Below, in pieces: positions 46,657-56,186 of a stretch of DNA of 64,000 nucleotides. Position 1 is the stretch's first letter, and every line of letters begins with the position of its first letter. The translations under genes were made by a program, and so were the position numbers. This DNA is from an uncultured Hyphomonas sp. GTDB taxonomy: Bacteria > Pseudomonadota > Alphaproteobacteria > Caulobacterales > Hyphomonadaceae. The stretch lies in contig NZ_OY787457.1 of the NCBI RefSeq assembly GCF_963678875.1, positions 682,001-746,000 of the forward strand. Reading direction: 5' to 3'. The notes beneath the pieces are model-generated. The model was given only the letters and a program-made list of their open reading frames with translations. It ran no database searches and had not been told where the DNA came from.

Positions 46657-47556
46657 ATGTCAGCCGATGCCGCAAGAACGCCGGAAGCCGAAGTCGAGAT
46701 CACCGAAGCGCTGGTTCGAGCCTTGCTGAAGGAACAGCAGGGTGATCTCGCCTCCCTGCCCATCTCCTTTGTCGGGGAGGGGTGGGACAATGTGATGGTG
46801 CGTCTGGGCGATGACCTTGCGCTTCGCCTGCCGCGCCGGGCCATTGCGGATGAACTGATCCGGAAAGAGCAGACATGGTTGCCGGTTCTGGCGCCGCACC
46901 TCCCTCTGCCGGTCCCTGTGCCGCTTCGCAGCGGCCAGCCTGGCTGTGGGTATCCATTCGCATGGAGTGTGCTGGCCTGGATTGACGGGGAAGCGGCAGA
47001 CCTTGCCCCGCCTGCGCCATCGGAAGCGCCGGCGCTGGCCCGGTTTCTCCGCACGCTACACGGCCAACCCTTGCCGGATGCCCCGCCTTCAAATTCAGTC
47101 CGGGACTGTCCGCTGACGGAAAAGCGGCCAGATACGGAGCGGCGTATGGCCATCCTGAAAAAGGAGACGCGCGCGATCACGCCGGGTTTGGAAGCTGTAT
47201 GGGCGGAAGGTCTCGCGACTCCAATCGATCTGCCGCAAAGCTGGATCGCGGGGGACGTGCACGCGCGCAACGTCCTTGTGCGGAATGGTGAGCTTGCCGC
47301 CTTTATCGACTGGGGTGATATGTGCGCGGGCGACCCGGCAACAGATCTCGCCTCCATCTGGGGCTTGTTCGAAGATGCCGCTGCAAGACGCGCCGCCACC
47401 GAAGCGTATGGCATGAGCGAGGCGACGATTGCCCGCGCGCGTGGCTGGGCCGTATTCTATGGCGTCATCCTGCTGGAAACGGGCCGGCACGACCATCCCC
47501 GCCACGCGAAGATGGGCGCCGACACGCTCCGCAGATTGAGTGAAGACCTTACTTGA
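46657..47556 (+). CDS. aminoglycoside phosphotransferase-family kinase
   Basis: A 299-residue protein-kinase-like fold enzyme. The catalytic loop is GDVHARNVLV (D200, H202, N205) and the metal Asp is in FIDWGD (D218). The N-lobe carries FVGEGWDNVMVRLGDDLALRLPR, with the Lys-equivalent replaced by Arg in RLPR. The ATG follows AAGGGGAGG. It may phosphorylate a sugar, an amino alcohol or an antibiotic; resistance cannot be inferred from this family alone. Its last 8 bp overlap the sodC end on the other strand. Confidence 0.9.
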   Translation: MSADAARTPEAEVEITEALVRALLKEQQGDLASLPISFVGEGWDNVMVRLGDDLALRLPRRAIADELIRKEQTWLPVLAPHLPLPVPVPLRSGQPGCGYPFAWSVLAWIDGEAADLAPPAPSEAPALARFLRTLHGQPLPDAPPSNSVRDCPLTEKRPDTERRMAILKKETRAITPGLEAVWAEGLATPIDLPQSWIAGDVHARNVLVRNGELAAFIDWGDMCAGDPATDLASIWGLFEDAAARRAATEAYGMSEATIARARGWAVFYGVILLETGRHDHPRHAKMGADTLRRLSEDLT

Positions 47557-48142
47557 TCACGCCGCAGGCAACCCGGGCGCCGGCACCGCCGATCGGCTGG
47601 GTCATGTGGTCGTCTTCGCTTTCATGGATGATGATGGCAGAGCCGTCTTCGTCGACAAGGCTGCCAAGCGTGTCGAGCGTGGTGAAGGCTTCATAGCCGG
47701 CTGAGCCATCGGCCCCGGCCCAGATGTTCGGCAGGTCGCCATTTTCAGGGCCTTTCGGATTCAGCAGGCCGTGGCCGCCTTCCATCTTGCCGACATGTCC
47801 GCCGGACATTTTGTACATGCCGACATCCGAGCAATCGCCCGTGGCGTGAAGGTGGATGCCGTGCCAGCCGGGGGTGAGGCTGCCCGGAGCAAGCTCCAGC
47901 CGGATCATCAGGCCGTTCGGACCATCCAGCAGGTTGGCCGAGCCGATGCTTTCGCCTTCGAGGCCGATCATGTCTGCCGTGCCGCGGGCCATGGTGGGGA
48001 AGACGCCATCTGCCGGGCCGGGCATTTCCTCAGTGGCGGGCGGGGCCAGCGGAGCCTCGGCGTCCTGCGGCGTTGCCTGTGCGACGCTGGCGCAGGCGCC
48101 AAGCGCGATTGCGGATCCGACCAGGGCAATTCGGCTGATCAT
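47549..48142 (-). CDS. sodC: Cu/Zn superoxide dismutase, lipoprotein
   Basis: A 197-residue periplasmic enzyme that converts superoxide to peroxide and oxygen. The signal peptide ends ALGAC, so the protein is likely lipid-anchored. Copper and zinc ligands lie in GWHGIHLHATGDCSD, GGHGLLNP and IIHESEDDHMTQPIGGAGARVACGVI; the two Cys form the conserved disulfide. The loop SGGHVGKMEGGHG is Gly/Met-rich compared with most relatives. It is convergent with the kinase gene and divergent from tlyA. Confidence 0.95.
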   Translation of the reverse strand: MISRIALVGSAIALGACASVAQATPQDAEAPLAPPATEEMPGPADGVFPTMARGTADMIGLEGESIGSANLLDGPNGLMIRLELAPGSLTPGWHGIHLHATGDCSDVGMYKMSGGHVGKMEGGHGLLNPKGPENGDLPNIWAGADGSAGYEAFTTLDTLGSLVDEDGSAIIIHESEDDHMTQPIGGAGARVACGVIK

Positions 48143-48209
48143 GGGGAGTCTCCTGTTTACGGGTCTTTGCTATAGCACCCCTCAAACGCATTTCGGGAAG
48201 ACCTGTTCC

Positions 48210-48938
48210 ATGAAAGATCGCGCCGATCGCCTCCTTGTGACCCTTGGCCTGTTCGAAAGCCGCGCCAGCGCCCGCGCGGCCATCGAGGCAGGCCTGGTGC
48301 GTGTGGATGGTGTGCAGGTCGCCAAGCCTGCGCAGGAAATTTCGGCGGAGGCCATGATCGAGGCCGATCCCGCGCATCCGTATGTTTCGCGGGGCGGGTT
48401 GAAGCTGGCCCATGGGCTCGAAGCCTTCGGCGTCGACCCGGCCGGGCAGGTCTGTCTCGATATCGGCGCCTCCACCGGCGGCTTCACCGAAGTGCTGTTG
48501 CTGAACGGTGCCAAGCATGTCGTGGCCGTCGATGTCGGGCGCGGGCAGCTGCATCCGCGTATCGCGGGCGACCTCCGTGTCACGAATTACGAGGCGACCG
48601 ACGCGCGCAGCCTGACGGCGCCGATGCTGCCAGAGCCGCCGACGCTGCTCGTCTGCGATGCGAGTTTCATCTCGCTGGAGAAGCTGTTGGACGTGCCGCT
48701 GTCGCTCGCTGCGCCGGGCGCAGACTTTGTCGGCCTGTTCAAGCCGCAATTCGAAGTCGGCCGCGATCATGTCGGCAAGGGCGGCATCGTGACGGACATC
48801 GCGGCCGCCGATGCTGCGGCGGAGCGGTTCGAAATGTGGATGAAAGAAAAAGGCTGGCCCATCCATGCCTGGACGGCCAGCCCGATTTCAGGTGGCGACG
48901 GCAATGCCGAGCGCCTGTTCCATGCTGTGAAAGCTTAG
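48210..48938 (+). CDS. tlyA: TlyA-family rRNA 2'-O-methyltransferase
   Basis: A 242-residue RNA methyltransferase. The N-terminal S4 RNA-binding domain (about 3-62) has RADRLLVTLGLFESRASARAAIEAGLVRVDG. The FtsJ-like Rossmann domain has the SAM motif CLDIGASTGGFTEVLL near residue 90 and the catalytic Lys in FKPQFEVGRD. Members modify 16S and/or 23S rRNA. The ATG at 48210 follows GGGAAG. Its stop overlaps the convergent gene's stop by 3 bp. Confidence 0.92.
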   Translation: MKDRADRLLVTLGLFESRASARAAIEAGLVRVDGVQVAKPAQEISAEAMIEADPAHPYVSRGGLKLAHGLEAFGVDPAGQVCLDIGASTGGFTEVLLLNGAKHVVAVDVGRGQLHPRIAGDLRVTNYEATDARSLTAPMLPEPPTLLVCDASFISLEKLLDVPLSLAAPGADFVGLFKPQFEVGRDHVGKGGIVTDIAAADAAAERFEMWMKEKGWPIHAWTASPISGGDGNAERLFHAVKA

Positions 48939-49699
48939 TAGCCGCCGTACAGTTCGTCTTCGTCCACGATTTCCCACTCGCCATTATAGCCTTCGCGGCA
49001 GGCCGTCGCCGGGTCGCGGATGACCTGGCCATCCGGGAGTTGCACCTCGCGCCAGACCGTGCGGCACTCTTCCACCTGCGGGGCGGGTGCTGGCGTGGAT
49101 GCGCGCGGGGCAGGGGTTTCGGGATAACTCGGACGGGCCGGATAGCTTACCGGTGCAGGCGTGGTTGCGCCCGGGTGGGTGCGCAAATCCTGCGGACCGC
49201 CATAAAGGCCTTGAGTCGTCTGCGGGATGGAGCCGCCCGAATATTCCTGCGCAATGTAGGGATAGGCGCCATAGTCGGCCCGGAACGTGCCGCCGTTCGG
49301 TGTCGCGACCTGGCAAGGTGTCGAGTTGGACGAGGCCATCGCATTACCGGCCATGCCACCGACAATGGCGCCGAGGATGGCACCCGCGACGACTTCGCCG
49401 TCATTGTTGCCCTTGTCCCAGTAACCGCGGCGGCCATGACGGCCATAGCGGTTGTAACGGCTGTAACGATTATAATGCCAGCGGCTGTCATCATCGCCGA
49501 CATTGTTGCCGATCGCACCGCCAGCTGCCGCGCCAACAATCGCGCCGATCACTGTGCCGGCTGTCTTGTTGTCCTGGTTCTGGCGTTCGCAGGCTGAATT
49601 GTAAGGTGCGGCGTAGCCATACGACTGCGCCGAAGCGGCCAGCGGGGCAGCGGCCATGGCCGTCAGGGCGGCACCGCCGATCAGAAGAGACTTCATCAT
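48935..49699 (-). CDS. exported glycine-zipper protein
   Basis: A 254-residue protein with a cleavable signal peptide (ends AASAQ). Two glycine-zipper helices, AGTVIGAIVGAAAGGAIG (about 47-64) and AGAILGAIVGGMAGNAM, flank a Tyr/Arg-rich linker (HYNRYSRYNRYGRHGRR). A Pro-rich segment and a C-terminal CRTVWREVQLPDGQVIRDPATACREGYNGEWEI follow. The zippers suggest insertion in or association with the outer membrane. The ATG follows AAAAGGAGAA. The specific function is unknown. Confidence 0.85.
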   Translation of the reverse strand: MMKSLLIGGAALTAMAAAPLAASAQSYGYAAPYNSACERQNQDNKTAGTVIGAIVGAAAGGAIGNNVGDDDSRWHYNRYSRYNRYGRHGRRGYWDKGNNDGEVVAGAILGAIVGGMAGNAMASSNSTPCQVATPNGGTFRADYGAYPYIAQEYSGGSIPQTTQGLYGGPQDLRTHPGATTPAPVSYPARPSYPETPAPRASTPAPAPQVEECRTVWREVQLPDGQVIRDPATACREGYNGEWEIVDEDELYGGY

Positions 49700-49829
49700 C
49701 TCGTATTCTCCTTTTCCGGCAGCCGCAGGACCACCAGTCTGTCGGTCACACTCGCAGAACCAACGTGAACCGGACCTGAAGGCGGCTCAAAAGCTGGACG
49801 AGGCCCCGTACGCATCACATATTCAGGTC

Positions 49830-50903
49830 ATGGGATTGTTCGATCGTGCCGCCCTTGCTGCAGGACGCGCCCGCTACGCCGCGGCGCAGGGCCTGCGTTC
49901 GGCCTGGTACGGGGCGCAGATGCGGGCCGCGAAGTCCCGCACAACAGGCTTTTACCGGCCGGATGATCCGGATTTTACCCCGACCCGCGGCAAGCCGGAC
50001 ATGGCCCGGCTGCGCAAGGCCTATTTCGAGCTTTTCCTGCAGGACCGGCGCAATGTGGAGGCCGGGCTTTATCCCGCCCCGCGCGATGTCAGCCTGGCGC
50101 ATCTTCCGGACGCCCTGAAATCCGCCCGCGCCTTCCAGGCCGATGTTGAAGCGGTGGAGCGCCGCCGTCAGGCCCGCAAAGGGGATGAGGTTCAGGACGA
50201 GCTGCCGGAAGGCTCCAACCGTTATCCCGAATACTATCGCCAGAACTTTCATTACCAATCCGGTGGCTGGTTCAGCGATGACAGCGCGGAGCTGTACGAC
50301 ACGCAGGTCGAGGCCCTGTTCACCGGCACGGCTGACGCGATGCGCCGGGCCGCGCTGGCAGAGATCGCGCGGGAACTAAAAGGCCGGGACCAGCGGCGTG
50401 TTTCCCTGCTGGATGTTGCCTGTGGCAATGGCCGGTTCCTGAAGACGGTCATGAATGTCTGGCCGCGCCTGCAGGCAGCCGGGCTTGATCTGTCCCCGAA
50501 CTATACGGATGCCGCCCGGAAGCGCCTCGCGCCATGGCCACAGGTGAAGGTCTTCCACGAAGCCGCGGAGGCCATGCCCCTGCCGGATGCCTCGCGTGAC
50601 ATCATCGTGTCCATTTTCCTGTTCCACGAATTGCCGCCGGAAGTGCGGGCGCCGGTGCTGGCGGAAGTGTTCCGTGTGCTGAAGCCCGGCGGCCTGTTCG
50701 TGCTGGCCGACAGTGTGCAGTTCGGTGACCATGAGGGCATTGATGGCGTGCTGGAATACTTTCCACACGGATTCCATGAGCCCTACTATAATTCGTACCT
50801 TTCCTGGAGCGTGGACTCTGCCGCAACACTGCAGGGCTTTGCCAAGGAACGTGAAACGCTGGCATTCCTGACAAAAGTCACCACCTGGCGGCGGCCACTG
50901 TAA
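49830..50903 (+). CDS. class I SAM-dependent methyltransferase
   Basis: A 357-residue protein. The N-terminal ~185 residues are helical and of no known family. The C-terminal Rossmann domain has SLLDVACGNGRFL (about 192-204), AGLDLSPNYTDAARKRL and the post-motif FRVLKPGGLFVLADS. The combined arrangement resembles UbiE/COQ5-like and other small-molecule methyltransferases. The ATG at 49830 has a weak CAGG site close by. The substrate is unknown. It is divergent from the glycine-zipper gene. Confidence 0.88.
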   Translation: MGLFDRAALAAGRARYAAAQGLRSAWYGAQMRAAKSRTTGFYRPDDPDFTPTRGKPDMARLRKAYFELFLQDRRNVEAGLYPAPRDVSLAHLPDALKSARAFQADVEAVERRRQARKGDEVQDELPEGSNRYPEYYRQNFHYQSGGWFSDDSAELYDTQVEALFTGTADAMRRAALAEIARELKGRDQRRVSLLDVACGNGRFLKTVMNVWPRLQAAGLDLSPNYTDAARKRLAPWPQVKVFHEAAEAMPLPDASRDIIVSIFLFHELPPEVRAPVLAEVFRVLKPGGLFVLADSVQFGDHEGIDGVLEYFPHGFHEPYYNSYLSWSVDSAATLQGFAKERETLAFLTKVTTWRRPL

Positions 50904-51065
50904 TTCCCGAAAGCGCAACAGGCACGGCGGATCGCGGCTTTTACAGGCTGCGCAGCACTGAATCGTGATTTGCAGCGAACGTGGAATGACACTAAATTAT
51001 TATCGTTGTTACGAAAAAGTGACAGAAAAATAGAGGTTCTCTACGAAACACCGAGGTATCGCGCC

Positions 51066-51257
51066 ATGAGCGTTCTTGATCATTCTTCCCGCAATGCCGC
51101 GCCGTCCGAGCGCGGCGCTTTTGACTCCGGCCGCTTAGAATCCAGCCGCTGGGAGTTCAGCCTCCTGAAGACAGCACTGCTGATCCTTGCGGGTGTGCTC
51201 GGCACAGCGATGGCCATCGCGCTGGACCCCATCCTGAACATTTTCGCGGAAGGTTGA
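51066..51257 (+). CDS. small single-pass membrane protein
   Basis: A 63-residue protein with a polar N-terminal half and one hydrophobic helix (about 38-58: LLKTALLILAGVLGTAMAIAL). The ATG at 51066 follows GAGG nine bases upstream. No family is recognised. It is convergent with the PiT-like gene, whose stop lies 17 bp away. Confidence 0.65.
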   Translation: MSVLDHSSRNAAPSERGAFDSGRLESSRWEFSLLKTALLILAGVLGTAMAIALDPILNIFAEG

Positions 51258-51273
51258 GGCCGGCGGCCGTGTC

Positions 51274-52329
51274 CTAGAATTCCGGCAGCCGGCCGGTGCC
51301 CAACAGCGGCATCAGGAAGGCGAGCGCGATGGAAATGATGAGACCGAAGAAGGCGCGCGCGGCGTCTCCCGTCACGTCACGCACCGCTTCGCCTTTGTCG
51401 CGCAGGCCGGCAATATAGGAAATCGCGAGTTCCCGCCCGGCCAGCAGGCCAAGGAACACCCAGGTCGTGCTCATCGGGACATTGTTGATCTCCTTGAAGA
51501 ACAGGAGAACCAGCGCGTAAATCAGGTCGACCACCGTGGCCGCGCGGACATCGATCGTGTTGACCTTGCGCTCCACGATACGCTGGATCTGGCCGCCCTT
51601 GGTGGCGAAGATATAACCCTGGATCGCGACCAGCAGCAGGGTGCCGAACACGACTGCGACAAGGCCGAAGCTGACGGCTGTTCCCCCGTCCGCCATGGTG
51701 ACGTGCCGGGGCAGGTAGATGAAGATGTTGGCCAGATCCTGCATCAGCCATTGCGACCAGAGGAACGCCGTCGTCATCCACTGGAAGATTACCCAATAGG
51801 GCCAGGGCAATTCCTCCCGCGTGTGGAACACCCAGCGTTCGAATGTGTGCGAGATCACCACCCAGATCGCGATACCGACGCCAAAGGCCACGATGTAGCC
51901 CATCGCGGACTTCACCAGCATGCTGGTCAGCACGCCGCTCGTCGCCGCGCCGCCAGAGAGGGCGAACAAGGTCAGGACAAGGAAGGTTGTCGAAACCGGG
52001 ATGCCGAAGCGCGTAATGACCAGGAGGATCAGCGGGGGCAGGGCGTGCCACAACTGGATGCCGGGCTGAAGCACGCCGCTGCGTTCGCCTTCTCCGGGCA
52101 GGACGCTCAGCTTGTCGAGACGCTCATAGGCGATGTCTCCAGCGCCGTGGACATAGCCATAGACGATCGTGGCGACCATGATGCCGGAGGCGAAGAGCCA
52201 CAGGACCCACCAGGGCCGGTGCTTGTTCGAGGAGATGAACGTGCCGAGCGTCTGGATCGAGTCGTTGGCCACAACGGCATAGGCGGCGAGCATGAAACCC
52301 AGCACACCGAAAATTTCCAAGCTACCCAT
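51274..52329 (-). CDS. PiT-like inorganic phosphate transporter family protein
   Basis: A 351-residue membrane protein with about eight to ten hydrophobic helices. Two PiT-type repeats are seen: VANDSIQTLGTFISSN near residue 20 with TRFGIPVSTTFLVL near 106, and EINNVPMSTTWVFLGLLAGRE near 280. The usual GANDxxN is changed to VANDSIQ, so the substrate may not be phosphate. A large loop lies between the repeats. No regulator such as a DUF47 gene is adjacent. Confidence 0.75.
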   Translation of the reverse strand: MGSLEIFGVLGFMLAAYAVVANDSIQTLGTFISSNKHRPWWVLWLFASGIMVATIVYGYVHGAGDIAYERLDKLSVLPGEGERSGVLQPGIQLWHALPPLILLVITRFGIPVSTTFLVLTLFALSGGAATSGVLTSMLVKSAMGYIVAFGVGIAIWVVISHTFERWVFHTREELPWPYWVIFQWMTTAFLWSQWLMQDLANIFIYLPRHVTMADGGTAVSFGLVAVVFGTLLLVAIQGYIFATKGGQIQRIVERKVNTIDVRAATVVDLIYALVLLFFKEINNVPMSTTWVFLGLLAGRELAISYIAGLRDKGEAVRDVTGDAARAFFGLIISIALAFLMPLLGTGRLPEF

Positions 52330-52632
52330 TTTCCGCCCGGTTTCCTGTCAGCCCAGCACCGAAGATTACGATGTGGTTAGCAGCTGCAGCAGCGGGTGCC
52401 GATAGCAGCTTTATGAATTAAACGTGACAGTATCGTGTCGGCGCGGCAGCGTAGGGATTCGCAAGGCTTTCCGCCACTCAAATTTCAGTAAATTACCTAG
52501 GTTTCACAAAGTGTTGTGGCGCCGCCACACGCTGATCACAGCGTGCGAAGATGGTGTTTCCGTAAGCTTCTTTCCGGCCGCAACAGGCCTAATTCAGGCC
52601 AACGCAATCTTGCGGACACAGGAGTATCAAAC
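52330..52632. other. 303-bp gap with two small dyads
   Basis: No protein gene is supported. The notable content is a 15-bp perfect palindrome TGTGGCGCCGCCACA (52515-52529) and, directly after it, an ACGCTG/CAGCGT hairpin (52530-52545). Both lie about 90-120 bp before the outer-membrane barrel gene and may be operators or leader structure. Confidence 0.45.
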
Positions 52633-53130
52633 ATGAAACTTGCACTCGCTTCACTCGCCGCCCTCGCCGTTGTGGCGCCAGCCTTCGCAGACGGAAACAT
52701 CGAGCTCGGTGCCGGTTACTCGCACTTCGATACCGACGGAGCGAACCTGGATGCCTTCACCGCACGTGGCACCTATTTCTTCAACCCGCATGTCGGCGTG
52801 GAAGGCGAAGCCTCGATCGGTATCGGAGACGACCAGATTGGCGCGGCTGAAATCGAACTCGACAGCTCGCTGGGCGCATTCGGTGTCGTCCAGATGCCGG
52901 TCGCTGAGCGCGTCGACCTGTTCGCCCGCGCCGGTTACGCCACCAACGACTACAGCATCGACGTTCCGGGCGCGGGCAGCGCATCGGGCGACGATGATGG
53001 CCTCGCCTATGGTGTCGGCGGCAAGGTGTACCTGACCGAGCGCTTCGGCGTGCGTGCAGACCTCACCCGCTATGAAGGCGACGACACCGATGCCGACGTG
53101 ATCGCCATCGGCGGCATCATGAAATTCTAA
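52633..53130 (+). CDS. small outer-membrane beta-barrel protein
   Basis: A 165-residue protein with a cleavable signal peptide (MKLALASLAALAVVAPAFA). The mature part alternates short amphipathic strands (NIELGAGYSHF, FTARGTYFF, HVGVEGEASIGI, RVDLFARAGYA) and ends with a C-terminal Phe (GGIMKF), the usual signal for outer-membrane insertion. It is acidic and resembles OmpA-like or OmpW-like 8-stranded barrels. The ATG follows CAGGAG. A strong terminator follows. Confidence 0.85.
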   Translation: MKLALASLAALAVVAPAFADGNIELGAGYSHFDTDGANLDAFTARGTYFFNPHVGVEGEASIGIGDDQIGAAEIELDSSLGAFGVVQMPVAERVDLFARAGYATNDYSIDVPGAGSASGDDDGLAYGVGGKVYLTERFGVRADLTRYEGDDTDADVIAIGGIMKF

Positions 53131-53159
53131 GCTTCCCACCTCTCCAACGGGAATACACT

Positions 53160-53192
53160 GCCCCCGGTGCTACGGCGCCGGGGGCTTTTTTT
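53160..53192 (+). terminator. rho-independent terminator after the barrel gene
   Basis: A 10-bp stem GCCCCCGGTG/CGCCGGGGGC with one wobble, a 6-nt loop and seven T residues. It lies about 30 bp after the stop codon and 14 bp before the end of aroC on the other strand. Confidence 0.92.
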
Positions 53193-53205
53193 GGTCGTTG
53201 CGTTT

Positions 53206-54297
53206 TCAGCTTCCGGTCTGGCCGCGGTGGCGCAGTTTCTGGTCCGCCAGCACGCAGGCCATCATCGCCTCGGCGACGGGCACGGCGCGGATGCCGACGC
53301 ACGGGTCGTGGCGGCCCTTGGTGCGGACATCCACATTCTCGCCGTCACGGGTGACGGACTGGACTTCGTTCAGGATGGAAGAGGTCGGCTTGATCGCGAT
53401 GCGCACGATCAAATCCTGCCCGGTCGAGATGCCGCCGGCCACGCCGCCATTATTGTTCGACAGGAAGAGGGGGCCGTCATTGCCCGCGCGCATCTGGTCG
53501 GCGTTTTCTTCACCGGAGAGTGACGCCGCGCCGAAGCCTGCGCCGATCTCGACGCCCTTCACGGCATTGATGCTCATCATCGCGCCGGCCAGTTCGCCAT
53601 CCAGCTTGCCATAGATGGGCGCGCCCCAGCCAGCCGGGACGCCGCTGGCCTGCACTTCGACAATGGCGCCGGTGGAGCTGCCTGCCTTGCGTGTCGCGTC
53701 CAGGAATTCTTCCCATTTGGGAACCATGTCCGCGTCCGGGCACCAGAAGGGATTGTCCTCGACAATGTCCCAGTTCCAGTTCGCGCGGTTGATGGCATGC
53801 GGGCCGATCTGAACGACCGCGCCGCGGATCACGATGCCATCGCCCAGCGCGCGGCGGGCCACGGCGCCAGCGGCCACACGCGCAGCGGTTTCGCGGGCAG
53901 AGGACCGGCCGCCGCCGCGATAGTCGCGCACGCCATATTTGGCATCATAAGGATAGTCGGCATGGCCGGGCCGGTAACGGTCCCGGATCTCGCCATAGTC
54001 TTTCGATCGCTGGTCGGTGTTCTCGATCATCAGCGAGATCGGCGTGCCCGTCGTGACAGGCCCGCCTGTGCGGTCGTCTTCGAAGACGCCGGAGAGGATT
54101 TTCACCGCGTCCGGCTCCTGGCGCTGCGTGACGAAGCGCGAGGTGCCGGGGCGGCGTTTGTCCAGGAATTGCTGGATGAAGGTTTCATCCAGCGGCAGGC
54201 CGGGCGGGCAGCCATCGACCACACATCCGAGGGCCGGCCCGTGGCTTTCGCCCCAGGTCGTCACGCGGAAGAGGTGGCCGAACGTGTTGTGAGACAT
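53206..54297 (-). CDS. aroC: chorismate synthase
   Basis: A 363-residue enzyme that makes chorismate from 5-enolpyruvylshikimate-3-phosphate, using reduced FMN. Family signatures are GESHGPALGCVVDGCPPG near the N-terminus, RYRPGHADYPYDAKYGVRDYRGGGRSSARETAARVAAG in the middle and KGRHDPCVGIRAVPVAEAM at the end. The length is typical. The gene precedes no other aro gene; mdh lies upstream on the same strand with a 26-bp gap. Confidence 0.97.
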   Translation of the reverse strand: MSHNTFGHLFRVTTWGESHGPALGCVVDGCPPGLPLDETFIQQFLDKRRPGTSRFVTQRQEPDAVKILSGVFEDDRTGGPVTTGTPISLMIENTDQRSKDYGEIRDRYRPGHADYPYDAKYGVRDYRGGGRSSARETAARVAAGAVARRALGDGIVIRGAVVQIGPHAINRANWNWDIVEDNPFWCPDADMVPKWEEFLDATRKAGSSTGAIVEVQASGVPAGWGAPIYGKLDGELAGAMMSINAVKGVEIGAGFGAASLSGEENADQMRAGNDGPLFLSNNNGGVAGGISTGQDLIVRIAIKPTSSILNEVQSVTRDGENVDVRTKGRHDPCVGIRAVPVAEAMMACVLADQKLRHRGQTGS

Positions 54298-54323
54298 GGC
54301 TGCCCTTGAAGGCCTGTCAGCGC

Positions 54324-55304
<981 letters not shown>

Positions 55305-55514
55305 AGGGAGGATCCTTCTTGCAGAGCTGAATTCTGTGGCCTCCACATGACGAATTTGTCGCCCGAGGGCAAGCCGTGCTGCGCCGATGCCGCAGGTATC
55401 CGGTCCGCCCGGCGCCTTTATACGTAGGTGTCACAGTGGGCATTCCGCCCCTGATGGCCTATATCGGCGGCAGATTCAGACCTTAAAAGGCCGCTAGCAA
55501 GGGACGTTCCCGGC

Positions 55515-56186
55515 ATGACCAGCACTACCGACAAGGGCATTATTCCCCCCAGCCCCAGCGCCGCAGAATATGCGACAGACCCGACAGGCAAGCCGCTGAT
55601 CCAGAATTTGGCGGACCCGTTCGACCTGTTCAATGGCTGGATGGCCGAGGCGCGCGCCAAGGAACTGAACGATTCCAACGCGATGTCGCTCGCCACGGTC
55701 GATGCGGACGGTATGCCGGATGTGCGCGTCGTGCTGTTGAAGGAAGTGACCCCTGCGGGCTTCGTCTTCTTCACCAATCTGGAAAGCGCCAAGGGCCAGC
55801 AGCTGAAGGCCCATCCGGTGGCCGCGCTCGGCTTCCACTGGAAGAGCCTGCGCCGTCAGGTCCGCATCCGCGGCACGGTCGAGCGCGTCACCGACGCCGA
55901 GGCGGACGAATACTTCGCCACCCGCGCCGCCCAGAGCCGGATCAGCGCCATCGCGTCGGACCAGTCGCGCCCGCTGCCCGACCGGTCGGTGTTCGAACAG
56001 CGCATCGCTGAACTGTCCGAAATCTATGGCGACGGGCCGGACATTCCGCGCCCCGAATTCTGGGGCGGCTTCCGCCTGACGCCGGTCGAGATCGAGTTCT
56101 GGCAGGACCAGGCCTTCCGCTCGCACGACCGTTTGAAGTTCACGCGAACAGGCGACGGCTGGGAAACCGGCCGGCTTTATCCCTGA
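55515..56186 (+). CDS. pdxH: pyridoxine/pyridoxamine 5'-phosphate oxidase
   Basis: A 223-residue FMN enzyme that makes pyridoxal 5'-phosphate. Conserved segments are DPFDLFNGWMAEA, MSLATVDADGMPDVRVVLLKE, FTNLESAKGQQL, FHWKSLRRQVRIRG and the C-terminal PEFWGGFRLTP...RLYP. It would supply PLP to enzymes such as HemA-type and decarboxylase proteins, including the PLP lyase at 7 kb. The last 10 bp overlap the desaturase gene on the other strand. Confidence 0.96.
   Translation: MTSTTDKGIIPPSPSAAEYATDPTGKPLIQNLADPFDLFNGWMAEARAKELNDSNAMSLATVDADGMPDVRVVLLKEVTPAGFVFFTNLESAKGQQLKAHPVAALGFHWKSLRRQVRIRGTVERVTDAEADEYFATRAAQSRISAIASDQSRPLPDRSVFEQRIAELSEIYGDGPDIPRPEFWGGFRLTPVEIEFWQDQAFRSHDRLKFTRTGDGWETGRLYP

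Noticed and set aside
45036..47414. Upstream extension of the amidase frame
   Set aside because: It overlaps the kinase gene on the other strand; the Tat/lipobox signal and ribosome binding site fix the start at 46574.
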